Source: Siphlonurus alternatus
Lineage: Eukaryota > Arthropoda > Insecta > Ephemeroptera > Siphlonuridae
Direction: 5' to 3'
NCBI GenBank assembly: GCA_949825025.1
Contig: OX463780.1
Location: 26,316,118 to 26,380,117, forward strand
Length of the DNA: 64,000 bases
The notes under the pieces are model-generated. The model had not been told where the DNA came from. It searched no databases and saw only the letters and a list, made by a program, of their open reading frames with translations. Below are positions 39,237-60,599 of the stretch, piece after piece; the first letter of the stretch is position 1; each line of letters begins with the position of its first letter. The translations under genes and the position numbers were made by a program.

Positions 39237-39435
39237 TCAGATAGGATTATAGCGGCAGACGCACGAGACGCTCGCGCGCTCGTCGCTGGCGTAGGAATGA
39301 TTACTTGCAATAGTTGCAATATCACTCTGCAATGCCTTACTGGCTGACTGCAGAGTCTGCAAATTTTCAATCAAAGCTATGAGCAACCTTTGCTCTTGAG
39401 GGTTATAATTAGGAGGTGACATTACTCCCCCTGCA
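39237..39435 (-). CDS. Possible coding exon, helical/coiled-coil-like
   Basis: An acceptor-like TTTTCTGCAG precedes a frame whose ATG is at 39422 and which stays open to 39237. The stretch EQRLLIALIENLQTLQSASK shows regular spacing of Leu/Ile typical of an amphipathic helix or short coiled coil. The 3' third is CpG-rich (GACGAGCGCGCGAGCG). No good donor closes the exon, and I do not recognise the family. It may belong with the frame at 38421-38655 on the same strand. Confidence 0.25.
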
Positions 39436-39998
39436 GAAAACATTTGGCCCTCAAAATATTAAAGATTATGAGAATAAAAAAAAAACTCTCTAACTTGCAA
39501 ACAAAACTTAGTAATCATTCCACGCGCATTTAAAATAAACCCAACAATTTTTGTATTCCATCTTGTAACTTGCATGCTCGCTCTTGAAACGTGCTAGAAA
39601 GTAAAAAAGTCTCTATGCAATTGAAACATTTTTATTAATTGTATTTATTTATTTTATTCATGCAGCTATCAAGAAAAATAAAAACTTCTAAAACAGTATT
39701 CATACAATTAGCATAAAAATTATGTATAGGTTTGTGATTGGAAGATGGTATATAATTTTCACATTAGCCACTGAATTAATTCAAATAAAATTGCCGCAGC
39801 TACTGATAGCGCCTCTCTCGTTAAACTGATAAACTATCTAATTTATTTTAATTTAGAACCCCAGGAGTTTGTTCACAGATTATCGTATTTATCTCTATGA
39901 AAATTATTAATAACCTGAAACACGTCTACGAGCAGGTTTTGTCACGCAACTACTAAAAATAAATATACCTTTGCGTTGAAAAAATGTATAATTTATAT

Positions 39999-40000
39999 AA

Positions 40001-40055
<55 letters not shown>

Positions 40056-40056
40056 A
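39999..40056. repeat. (AAAT)n microsatellite
   Basis: About 14 AAAT units. Confidence 0.95.
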
Positions 40057-40340
40057 AATTAAATATTTTGAAATATGGTTTTTATTGATCAATGCATGTC
40101 AATTTCAGTAATAAATTATTAAAATTAATTTTTCTTTTTTGTAGCATAAATTAATTGACTGTCTTATAATAGCTACCGGTATATAAGTGAAATGAACATA
40201 TATATAATGTAGGATATAATTGTTGAAAAATATACATATATTATACAGTATAATACATGCCTAAAAGGAATGATATACCTACATATCAATGAAAAATGGG
40301 GGGTGAAAGAGACATATTTCTATAATTATTATACCCTAAA

Positions 40341-40375
40341 CTCTGTGGGACACTCTGTGGGACACTCTGTGGGAC
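40341..40375. repeat. 12-bp tandem repeat, three copies
   Basis: CTCTGTGGGACA repeated, the last copy changed to CTCTGTGGGACG. Confidence 0.85.
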
Positions 40376-40442
40376 GTACTGCATTGCTCGATATATATAT
40401 ATATTTTTTTAAATGTTATGCATTGGCTTAGATATAAGGTTG

Positions 40443-40548
40443 ATCGAGTGCAGAGAGTGAATTTTATTGTATATGATACACTGGGCTGGGTTTACTAGCA
40501 TGCAGATATTTCACGATGTTTTTTCGTGATGAAATAAATAAATAAAAA
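40443..40548 (+). mobile_element. Possible LINE 3' end (plus strand)
   Basis: The hairpin TCACGATGTTTTTTCGTGA is followed at once by TGAAATAAATAAATAAA, the hairpin-plus-(TAAA)n arrangement of several LINE families. There is no coding sequence upstream before the (AAAT)n tract at 40000. Confidence 0.45.
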
Positions 40549-40624
40549 GTGCTAAAAATTGTGACATGGACATAATTGAAAAACATATTTTGAATCGTTG
40601 ACGTACATAATATGCACAAGATAC

Positions 40625-41643
40625 CAGTGGCGTAGCCAGGATTTACCCAAGGGGGGGGGGGGGGGGTGCAGGGTTGAGATTGAGAACAAGCCACCGTGAG
40701 GGTTGGGGGGCGTAGCCCCCCAATAGCCCGCCGAAGTCGTGATTTTTTTTAGGACACGTCCCCTTTTTTGAGGTAAAATTGTAAAAAATGCTATTATAAC
40801 AAATTAATGTGCTGATGCAAACTTTATATTTTATTCACATCCATTTCTTTCTTTTTTTTTTAATTTGTATGGTAATTGAACGAACCACTTTTATTATCCC
40901 TAATTCACTACAATAAAGCAAATTAAATAACGTTACACTAATATAATATATTAAGTATGCATAATTAAAAACATATGGAATTTAAATAGCGTGTCATTTT
41001 CTAAATTTACGAAAATATTGGAAAATATAATTATCGCGTTTAAATATATAAAATATATACTAGCTGCTGTCGCCATATTTATACAAAAATTTCGGGCTTA
41101 CAAAAATGCGTAAATTTGGACATAAAATTGCATAAATTTGTACACATTTACACTTACTTTACTCCTTGATTGATGTGCAGACTATTCATGTAGTTGGAGA
41201 TGGAACAATGTAAGTAAAATTAAAATTATTCACAAAACTATGCTGAAAAATATCAACAATGAAACACGTGTATGAGATTTTCTTATTTTTCGCAAATTTT
41301 ATTGTCTTTGTTTCCGTTTCAACTTCGTCGCTCTTGAAGTTCTATCTTTAGTCACCGGATGTCATTGGTATGCAGAGGAAGAGAATTTTTAGTGAATCAG
41401 AAAATCACCCTGAAATCTGAAATTTATTTTTAATTTTATAAAAAAATTTAATATTTGCTCACTAGATGTCACTAGATTTTTTTTTTTTGTTTTTGTTTAA
41501 AAGAGAGGCGCGAATTTTTTAATCTACATTATTTTCCTATTCTATCCAGTAATTATTATGGTCATTATTTATTCAATCTTCATGGGGAAGGAGGGGGGGT
41601 AAACCCCGAACCCCCCCCCTCCCCACACCTGGCTACGCCACTG
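40625..41643. mobile_element. Non-autonomous DNA transposon with CAGTGGCGTAGCCAGG termini
   Basis: Left end CAGTGGCGTAGCCAGG (40625-40640) is exactly complemented by the right end (41628-41643), giving a 1,019-bp element. G- and C-runs and a GGGGGGCGTAGCCCCCC hairpin lie just inside the left end, and a matching C/G-rich hairpin just inside the right end. The interior is AT-rich with no transposase frame. Such termini recur in many invertebrate genomes; superfamily and target duplication are unclear here. Confidence 0.78.
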
Positions 41644-43204
41644 CAATTAAGACACACACACAAGACATACATAAGATTTTTACATTGCTCATTATTATTA
41701 TTGCTCATAATGTGTGGTAGCTTATAGCTATTATAGTGTTTTGTATAATGTAATTGAGTACAGTTCAGAACAACTTCATGCTTATATAAGAGGCTTTGCA
41801 AATAGCAGGCTATGGATTTGCTATTCGTTTTATTATATAGTCTGCAATTCTAAGGTTTCGTTTAGCATATAGAAATGTAATCTTATTTGCAGAGCGAGCA
41901 AAGAAAAATGTTTTTGTAATGCCATGTTCCAGACTGATATTATGTTGTTGCAGTATTATTTCACCATAATGTAACCATATAATATATAATGATGTAACCT
42001 TTCAAAATGTATAACACGTTTCAAAAGTGATATTTGAATTGAAAAAAGTAGACCTGCATCAGCCATTATGACATCCATGCATAATTTTTGTAAGGGTGTA
42101 TTATAATATTTTGTAAATTAATTTTACTTTTTTCCACTATATAGATAGACAATTTAATAAATTATAGGAAAATGTAATATTTAGTATAAAAAAAAAAATA
42201 GCAATAAAAATTAATTAGATGTGAAATCAAAGATGATAACAAAGATTTTAAATAATTGGAGTTTAAAATAAAATGTTTATAGTGTTTCAATTTTAATTTA
42301 AATTAATTAAATTGCCGGAAATGAGTTCCAGTTATATCTCTACTTCCGGTATTATTCTAGATATAAATTTAGCATCAAACTATTATGATTATATTGATTC
42401 GCAAGCATATCGGTGTTTTTTACCTCCAAATTCAACTATTTTATTAACGTGTCCTGCAGTTAACAATGAAATTATATAATTATACACATAGAGCATCGTT
42501 TTACGGCCGAGTTGTATTGCGTCTGATCCCATGACTTGGAGAACTTCCTATATAAGGTTACTTTTGGTTCTTCTGTTCTATAGCTCATCCAAATGAAAAT
42601 TGTGCTGGAAACTTATTTTTTAAAGAATATTCAAGAATATTCAAAGTTATGAAATTCATAATCTATATACTAAATAAAGACTAGATACAAGATTAAGTTA
42701 TTTTACTTTTAGTTCAAGTCAGATTATATAGGTTGAAGACATTCAAGTAATCACTTTTTCTTTAATTAAATAAACAAGTCTTTAGAACAAATTTCTTTTG
42801 CATGAGTATTAGAAGAGGTGAACTAAATATGGATTTAATTTGAGGATAAGATTGTAGGAACATGCAATTTTCTTGAAAAGGCTGCAATTCAACATTCATG
42901 AATATTATACAAAATAAATTATAATATCTTTTTCTTTTAAAGTTCAATGATTCATATAAGAAATAAAAAATTAAATATAATGTATCAAGGTATATAATTA
43001 ATATAATTAAACTTTTGTTGATATATATAATAAATAGCAATTAATGAACTCATAAAACAATTAATAATAATTTATTTCATTCTATATCTGTACCTCTTAT
43101 TTATCAATTACAAATAAAATAGTGCATTTTCTCTTAACAACATAATTTTGAAACAAAACGCTGCTCTATTAAATAAGTACATAGAGAGTGACTTGTGAAA
43201 GCTG

Positions 43205-43396
43205 CTACATCACACGTAATAAACATGACAATGACGGCAGGTGAAATTTGAACTTCTCTATGTATGTGAGGGCTGCAGCAACCCCTGTATGATTACTCGA
43301 GCCAGCTGCAACCGCAACCACATCCCTCTGTGACGTCATAATCATCACGTGGCACCAAGTCAGTATTAGTTCGGAGTAGTGCCAGAGGCGGTGCAA
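43205..43396 (-). CDS. Possible terminal exon, 63 residues
   Basis: A good acceptor (GATACTTTCAG, ending 43397) is followed at once by a frame open for 63 codons to TAG at 43205. It includes the Ala/Val-rich run DVVAVAAGSSNHTGVAAALT. It also holds a TGACGTCA site at 43331-43338 and is GC-rich against AT-rich flanks. No upstream partner exon or AATAAA was found, so this may be a regulatory island instead. Confidence 0.2.
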   Translation of the reverse strand: MHRLWHYSELILTWCHVMIMTSQRDVVAVAAGSSNHTGVAAALTYIEKFKFHLPSLSCLLRVM

Positions 43397-43989
43397 CTGA
43401 AAGTATCTACTTTATGTAAATGCAATAATTGTTTCAATTATTGGTTTTGCTATGTGGAAATGGTAGTTAATAAATTGAAAATATATATTTTTAGCATGAA
43501 TCTAGCAGCAATTATAATGATATATTTCACGACTATAAAAAATATAAAAATTATTAAAATTCCAATAACTAATTTGGCTGTCATTTAAAAATATGCATGC
43601 AGTTATTTGTACCTGTAGCTTTGTATATTAATCCTCTATTGAAAGTCTTTATTTATTATTCCGATAGTTACATAATATATATATTTATATCATGATGTAA
43701 AATGACATCATGATTTATATTTTAGCAATTTCAACATCGAAGTGTGTCCTGCAGGTTGCATCAATACAGGCGAATTTCAAAGTTGTGTATGGAATGAAAT
43801 CTCAACTCTCTTCGTATTGTTACTAACAAATATGACTGTATCAAACTGTCAGTAAACTAATTATACGTTTGATATAATTAAAATCTATTTCATTAGAACC
43901 AGTAAAATTATACTTGTTTGTTAAATTTGTAATTACTTGATCAAAGTTACGTAGTTTTCAGTATAGCAAGTTTGTTTAAGAAATTATCG

Positions 43990-44330
43990 TATTATCTCGT
44001 ATGATAGCCGCCGCCGTTTTTTGCTTCACACCTAAGTACAGACGACGAGGACGATTTATCCCCTCTTTGTTTCCCCTTAACTCCCACTTTATATCAAGCT
44101 TGTGCTCTTTATTGGCCACAAAAGATTTCCCGCAGCTCCACGTTATTCCAGGCTATTATCCCCCCTCGCGCGCGCCTCTCCGTGATTGGCGCACAGCACA
44201 AATATGGCTGACTGTGGAGGGAGCCGGGGTGGAAACGTGAAGCTTTTCGGTCGTCAGTCTCGTCCCTCGTGACTTGTAGCCCGAGCAAGCGTGGCGAACA
44301 CTCCGAGAAAGCACGTGCTCAACATAATAG
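43990..44330 (+). promoter_or_regulatory. CpG-rich promoter-like island
   Basis: A sharp GC/CpG-rich block in AT-rich DNA. Contents include GCCGCCGCCG, two CCAAT-type boxes (ATTGGCC at about 44115 and GATTGGCGC at about 44185), CGCGCGCG, an ATATGGCTGAC (YY1/initiator-like) and an arthropod initiator TCAGT at 44254-44258. It is probably a promoter or first non-coding exon; I cannot find the exons it would serve. The 79-codon frame across it is not convincing. Confidence 0.4.
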
Positions 44331-45479
44331 TATATGATGAAAATATTTGACTCTCTTCCTACTTCCTAGTACGGTTAGCAGAAAAAATATGAAAAATAAT
44401 TAAATTACAAGCTATGTTAATACAATTCGATTAACAATTAGGGAGGTTTAGTTTTAGAAGGTGTTGTTTTGTTCAGGAAAAAAAATCCAAGTTGATTTAT
44501 TAATATATTCATTATTCATTGAAAAAGAGTATTTGAATTATTTATATCAGAATAATCTTTCCATAACAAATAAAATGTAAAATCAATAAGTCATGCACGT
44601 GTATCTCTCTCTATCGTCACAAAACAAAGAATAAAATCTCAAACAAAAACAACAACAATAAATACTTATATAAGCAGTTAATAGAGGCAATTTTTCTTTA
44701 TATTTTCTTTTAGTGCATGTTAACTTAATTAAGTCTGCAGCTTTACATGATCCAAAATATTTTGCTCGTAAATTTTCGTTACAAAAAGAATTTGCATACA
44801 AGAAATTTGTTTGCTTTATTGTAAGTTTTAATTAATTTAGTTACTTGCCAGGAGAAGATAAAAATATATTATACAAAGAAAAATTGCAAGCATAAACATT
44901 TAATCAAAAGCGAGCTTAAAAATACCCTGCACTGTAAAATTAGAAGAAATTTAAATATATTATTTGTACTTTAATTAGTTACATTTAAAAATTAAATCAT
45001 CATGATAATACGAAAAATTACATTATAATTATAATTGCATTATAAATTATACAAAAAAGTTCTCTTAATCCTTATCATCATACCAGTTCTGCTTCTAACT
45101 GTCGAACGCAAAATTAAAAATAATTGCAATGGAATTTTGGAATCGCTTATATACTGACATACGACATACACACTCGAATCAAAAATCAAATAAAAATTTA
45201 CGATGCAATTTTGCTTTAATTATATAAAATGGCAAGATGGATTTTTTTTTATGGAGTTCAATTGGCGTTAATAATGTACCGAACGTGTATCGGGTACTTG
45301 TAAGAATCTGGAATAATTCACATCATATAATATAGTTATATGCAATAATATACAGTATAGATATGTTATAATTTTTACTCGAACATGAACAATGATCATG
45401 CAGGTGCATTATATTATTGCTGCAGTTCCACATTATATATTAATAATCATGTGTTTAGTGTGCTCTAATGACAAGCTTC

Positions 45480-45830
45480 AACGTAAAAATGCCGCAGCGC
45501 CGCATTCTGACATCGCTCCATAAGGTTTGTTAGGAGAAAAATCTTATTTATTTTTTCATTCAAATTCTATGCTGCACAAAATCTCGAATATTTTTTATGT
45601 CGTGTAAAGTGATCTTTCCCGTGGCTCATATGAATTATTAATCTTGCCCTTCATAAGAACCGTCGGAAAAAATTAAAACCAGGTACCGCTGGGTTAAAGG
45701 ATAGGAAGCTTGATAGAACATGTCGACGCGCGCAGTTCGCGCGCTAGATTTTCATTGGCTGAGAGAATTGTGTCGTCAATGTTGAAGCTTCTCATTAATC
45801 TGCGGTCTCTCGCAGGAGCAACACCAAATA
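45480..45830. promoter_or_regulatory. CpG-rich islands with GCGCGC palindrome
   Basis: Two small blocks: GCCGCAGCGCCGC at about 45490, and GACGCGCGCAGTTCGCGCGC at about 45723 followed by a CCAAT box (ATTGGCTGA). CpGs are dense in an otherwise CpG-poor region. Function is inferred. Confidence 0.25.
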
Positions 45831-46583
45831 TTGCATTAAATTAATTCTTTGGCGTGAAAATTATCCTAACTATACATATTATGCAGCCTGATTCAGTCGA
45901 ATAATAATTATAATAATACAATTAATTAAGTCAATATCATAATATAAAATATATAAAGCTTAGGTACCGTGAAGCATGTGAAGCGCGCATGAGAAACAAT
46001 ATTTAATATTGATTAATTAATTTAATTTGAGGGCACATATTATATAGAAAAAAATCCAGAAATTAGGCAACTTAGGCTTAGGCAACGTTAATTCCTTTTG
46101 ATACTATAATGTTATATAAAAATTATTTTTTTTTTAAATACCGTATTTGTATTATAAGTGTTTGTGCTGCCATCGTGTGAATACAGTGAGAACTGTAAAG
46201 ACGACACAACAAAATTTGAGTTCACTGATTCACTGATATAAACTTCAATAGCATAATATTTTGCATTTTTCTTATGAGTACATAAGATTCTAATGTATCG
46301 CATTCTCTTTTGTGCATGCCTCAATTAAATACTTGGTTGGTTCATTTTGTTATATTTTTTTTATAGTTTATAAGTCTCATGGAATGATGGAATGCACGGA
46401 AAATACTAGCTGTATATATATTTTAGTAATTTTACTGTGATATTAAAAACAACACATATAATACAAAAGAATTTAAAGATTTAGTCAAATTAAATAACGT
46501 TTTAATAGTGCATCAGTTTGCATTATATAAGCCATATAATAATGCAATATATATCAACTTCAGTTCTTATAATGGAGGAAGTA

Positions 46584-46659
46584 GGAATTGAGATTCACAA
46601 AGCAGTAAAACCACAAGTCCTATAATTTTGGTTTTAATGCTTTGTGAATCCATTCAATC
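46584..46659. repeat. 76-bp hairpin of pre-miRNA size
   Basis: An inverted repeat with arms GATTCACAAAGCAGTAAAAC and GTTTTAATGCTTTGTGAATC (one mismatch) and further pairing outside, separated by a loop of about 18 bases. Size and shape fit a microRNA precursor on either strand, but a tiny MITE is as likely. Confidence 0.4.
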
Positions 46660-47384
46660 CATAATACATGAATATTAAATTGCATCAAAACAGAGGTTTC
46701 TAGATTAAATTCACAAACTTATACTGTACGCGTCCACCTCAAAAGAATTCATATTAATTGAGTTTTTTATGTTTACGTTAAAATACATTTTAACAATATC
46801 TTCCACACTAAAGTTCATGTTCTTCTTAATTTCATTACGACTTCAGTATAATATAATCACGGTCAATTATGTAAACATCAATATGACAGGTCTGAACGAA
46901 GCTTGGCATGTTCACACGTGACGTGACTCGTTCACACGCTTCTCAGATGTTACGTGTGCAGTGGCAAATATTGCCAAGTCACGACGCCATAATCATTTAA
47001 GTCGGTACCATTGTCAAACCAGTCTATAGAACCATCATCATCATATCCCAGTGTTATATCAATTAGAAGAACGCTTCATGGCTGGCTACTGAAGAAGCGA
47101 AACTTCATCATTTTAAATAGCCACTTGACCGACACAATTGTTATAAAATTGCCTTTTGAAGATTTATCTTTTACCGACATGCTATATATTATATAATTAT
47201 GATGAGAGCTTATAATATGCACGTTTGAGTACATACTAAAATACCAGCTAATTATTAATACATAAGTAAATGAGTTTACTTTGTAATTAAATATGCAATA
47301 TTTAAAAATGTTTCTTCCAATGACTATATATAGCATAGTGTTCTGGAATTATAGAACGCTATGATTATAGCTGACTCTGTTTGA

Positions 47385-47545
47385 TGGCAACCCCCATTAA
47401 TTGCCGATCATCCTGACTATAAGGTTTGAGGTTTGACTAAGGATTTCCCTCTGCTGCAACTATAATAGGTAATGCCGGGATGGCTGCTAATTAAGCCATG
47501 ACTTCCCTGGTTTGGAAATGACCCGCAAAATCCTAATAAACAATG
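47385..47545 (+). mobile_element. Old divergent SINE copy
   Basis: Contains GATCATCCTGACTATAAGG, AAGGATTTCCCTCTGC, GGTAATGCCGGGATGG and ATGACTTCCCTGGTTTGG. These follow the order of the SINE body seen at 31151-31550 but with many changes and no recognisable head. Confidence 0.5.
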
Positions 47546-48664
47546 CTCGGGAAAATAGCTTTCAATAACACAATCGGAGACTTTCGTGTTTTATGGCCAG
47601 ATATCTGACCAGTATTTCCAGAAATTCATGAGGTCTGAGGACATTAGCGCCACTCTCAAGCACTCTAAAGAGAAAGCAACACCTGGTGACTCCATAATAT
47701 GTCACTGCAAAAACGGTCATAAAATAAATTTAATGTTTTCTAAAAAAGTCAGTTTGACTTATTTTAATATTAAATTCAACAAAATGTAAAATATTTTTTA
47801 TTGTTATTCAACTTTTTTTTCAGCGTCCACAACTGCAGCTCCATCCACTTAATTAGAAAACAAAAATCACACACTTAAGGAATGTAAATTGAACAATAAA
47901 ATTTGGAAATAATAAATATGTATAATAATAAACCATTTTAAAGTTAATTGCTTTTGATTCTCTTCGTATTTTATAGTGATTAATATATAAAAATTATTTT
48001 TACTTAACTATACCTTATTATATATATGAAAATTTACTGATTATTTCATTTTTATTGAGTCTTCCTCAAGGATGTATTTTGAATTTCTATATAACCTTTA
48101 GTAATAGTACAAGGAGAAGTTTATTTTTTATTTATTTATTTTTTTTTTGTTACTTCCTTTGGGAATTGGGAACAATATAATATATTATTTATAATATAGT
48201 TTAGAAAGAACTAAAACAAAAAATATTTATTTTCTAATGACTGCATTTTTGAATGTCTTCATAATTTAATAATTGATGTACCATCATCATATTATTATTA
48301 TGCTTGAAAAAAAAAAAAGTTTCTGGGAAACCTGCATGACAAATATTTTAATTGCAAATATGGATATAATAGAGGACTCAAGTTGTGTTTTTGTTTTTCT
48401 AATTTTTTGAACCCAGTTTAAAATTGTGCTGCAAAGCCTGAAAACACTGCGACGTCAATGTCATGCACATGTAGAGAAAAATGTACATGGCTTATACATG
48501 AATGACTTCACAGCCTTCTGCAGCACGCTTTTTAAAGTGTCAGGGTTAAAAAAATCTAAGGAAAAATAATTTACAAATTTAATGTATTGTCCTCTATCCA
48601 AATATATAAATGAAAAATTCAAGTATGGTTCAACAGTGGAAGTTATTCTTTAATTAAGAAGAAG

Positions 48665-48825
48665 CTATCTCAGCAAAACCTATAAATAAAACTATTAATC
48701 TCACACGCTGACACAGCAATTTGCTGATTGTTATCTGTGTCTTATCTCGAGTGGCTGTCGAGATTGAGGCACAATCTTCACCTCTGGGAGTTTTAGGCCC
48801 TTCATTACAACGATTTTATACTGGA

Positions 48826-48828
<3 letters not shown>
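48665..48828 (+). promoter_or_regulatory. Probable core promoter and 5' UTR exon of the GH31 gene
   Basis: A TATA box (TATAAATA, 48681-48688) lies about 30 bp before a likely start near 48711. The sequence then stays GC-richer than its surroundings until a clean splice donor, GGAATG|GTACGT, at 48828/48829. The spliced ATG just before the donor is in frame with exon 2. Three WGATAR sites on the reverse strand (48665-48670, 48731-48736, 48742-48747) flank the expected start; GATA factors commonly drive gut and digestive genes in invertebrates. Promoter use is inferred from sequence only. Confidence 0.55.
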
Positions 48829-59012
<10,184 letters not shown>

Positions 59013-59074
59013 TAGACTGAATTGAACAAATTAAATGTTCAGTTTAGTAGATAAACTAATCTTAATTATGTTGC

Positions 59075-59088
59075 AATAAAAGAATAAA
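59075..59088 (+). terminator. Polyadenylation signals of the GH31 gene
   Basis: Two AATAAA hexamers (59075-59080 and 59083-59088) lie 63-76 bp after the TAG stop, giving a short 3' UTR. The (AT)n tract that follows at about 59143 is outside the predicted transcript. Confidence 0.6.
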
Positions 59089-59137
59089 AAAGAAATTCAT
59101 ACTCTTCGAAATTTTATTTTTATTATTATAATAGAGT

Positions 59138-59142
<5 letters not shown>

Positions 59143-59209
<67 letters not shown>
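59143..59209. repeat. (AT)n microsatellite downstream of GH31
   Basis: About 33 AT units just after the predicted poly-A signals. Confidence 0.95.
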
Positions 59210-59213
<4 letters not shown>

Positions 59214-59917
59214 TAGTAAAATTTATACAGAAAATTGTCAAAATTGTATTCGCTGAATTCGTTAGTCTATGAAGTAAATATTAAACATAAGTGACACAAA
59301 GGACAGGTTTTCTAAATGTATTGTTTGATCGCATGTTATACTAGATTTTATTTTAAATAAAACGATGGCTCAACAACTGGTGATCAAAGAATGAAAAAAT
59401 AACAAATTGTCAATTTCGGATCTGCTTTAAACCTGATGTAAGACTTTTGTGTTGGGGTTTTATCACCATTCGAAAAACGTAGAACTATAGCAATTTGAAA
59501 CAGAATCTTCATCCCGATTACGCTGACTTCATCATGCATTTCAATTTTAGCAGGGATATGAAATTATCAAATCATATGATAATAAACTAATATATTAACA
59601 TAATTATAATGCTTTTTTTTAGTATAATGGATATGATACAAAATGTTTAGTAAAATAATGTTAAAATTAAATTGGTAATATATTAATTATTATAGCAGCA
59701 ATTTGTGTTTTAATTAACTCGTGATTAGAGCCATTAGAAAAGTTACAAGTCCTAGTCTTTATTAGTCTTGACACTTGATTGGTACCCAAATGTGAGAACT
59801 TCTAAATAGACTGTTAACGACAAGACAAGTAGTTTGTATTTTTCTTTAATTTATTATTTAGATATAGAACTAAATATATCGTGTATATTATAAAGTATAA
59901 ACCGTTCCTATATCCCT

Positions 59918-59920
<3 letters not shown>

Positions 59921-59956
<36 letters not shown>
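59921..59956. repeat. Poly-T run, about 36 bases
   Basis: An uninterrupted T-run. It could be the poly-A tail of a minus-strand retrocopy, but no element body is recognised beside it. Confidence 0.9.
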
Positions 59957-59961
<5 letters not shown>

Positions 59962-60319
59962 GTTTCATCTAGAAAATATAATGACACTGATTGTAGGAGG
60001 AATTGAAATAATAAAATTAAATTTTAATTTTGATTATTATTTTTTAAGAAGAAATGTTATTATTTAGTTTTTCAATGGTGTGATACAATTTTTAGGTCAG
60101 TGCCCCGTTAGTGGATAAAGATTTAATTAAGTTGAGATAAAAAAATATTGTTGATAAATAATCATAATTTCCCAAGAGATAACACGATTTTCATATAAAA
60201 ATTCATATATAGAATGTTAAAATTCTTTAAACAAAATTTTACTACCCTTAATCTAACCTTAAATATAATCTGAAAGCATGTATAAATAGGGAATTATTAC
60301 CATGGCTATATGCTCCTAA

Positions 60320-60562
60320 TTAAAACTGACTTTGCGCCTCGCATGGTACAAAATTATACTTAGTCTCACAGAGAAAATCACACCACCGATGTAAGTCCCT
60401 GTTCAAGTACATGCAGTCTCCCGTTTGACCTCCCGGCTCGCCAACAGCCCAGTTGGTGTAGTTGACTCGTTGCTGTGTGCCGCTCCACACCCACGTTCTC
60501 TCGGTCTCCTCGTCCGTACCACCGACCCACGTCCTGTCGTAAGTCAAACGGACGTCACAATG
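60320..60562 (-). CDS. C-type lectin domain, C-terminal exon (partial gene)
   Basis: After a splice acceptor (GCTGTGCAG, ending at 60563) the frame reads 80 residues to a TAA at 60322-60320. They match the second half of a C-type lectin fold: TWVGGTDEE, TWVWSG, VNYTNWAVGEPGG, then DCMYL, RWCDFLC and FVPCEA. The calcium/sugar site is unusual: EPN is EPG, and the WND motif is WCD, with Asn replaced by an extra Cys, so classic calcium-dependent sugar binding is doubtful. I found no exon for the N-terminal half in 60.6-63.5 kb, a stretch holding transposon debris. This is therefore either a split gene with unrecognised exons or a fragment. It lies just downstream of the second GH31 copy, on the same strand. 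Confidence 0.75.
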   Translation of the reverse strand, partial: HCDVRLTYDRTWVGGTDEETERTWVWSGTQQRVNYTNWAVGEPGGQTGDCMYLNRDLHRWCDFLCETKYNFVPCEAQSQF

Positions 60563-60599
60563 CTGCACAGCATGCAATGTATTTTTAATGATGATTTAT

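Larger units (their letters stand above)
41644..48664. other. AT-rich stretch upstream of GH31
   Basis: Apart from the islands at 43.2, 44.1 and 45.6 kb, the hairpin at 46584 and the old SINE at 47385, no feature is supported. A block at 46900-46990 repeats GTTCACACG twice around ACGTGACGTGACTC. Confidence 0.4.

Noticed and set aside
39999..40056. CRISPR-like or satellite array
   Set aside because: Simple AAAT microsatellite. No CRISPR array exists in the window and none is expected in an animal genome.
40625..41643. Target duplication for the CAGTGGCG element
   Set aside because: Flanks (AAGATAC and CAATTAA) do not match convincingly, so no target duplication is claimed.
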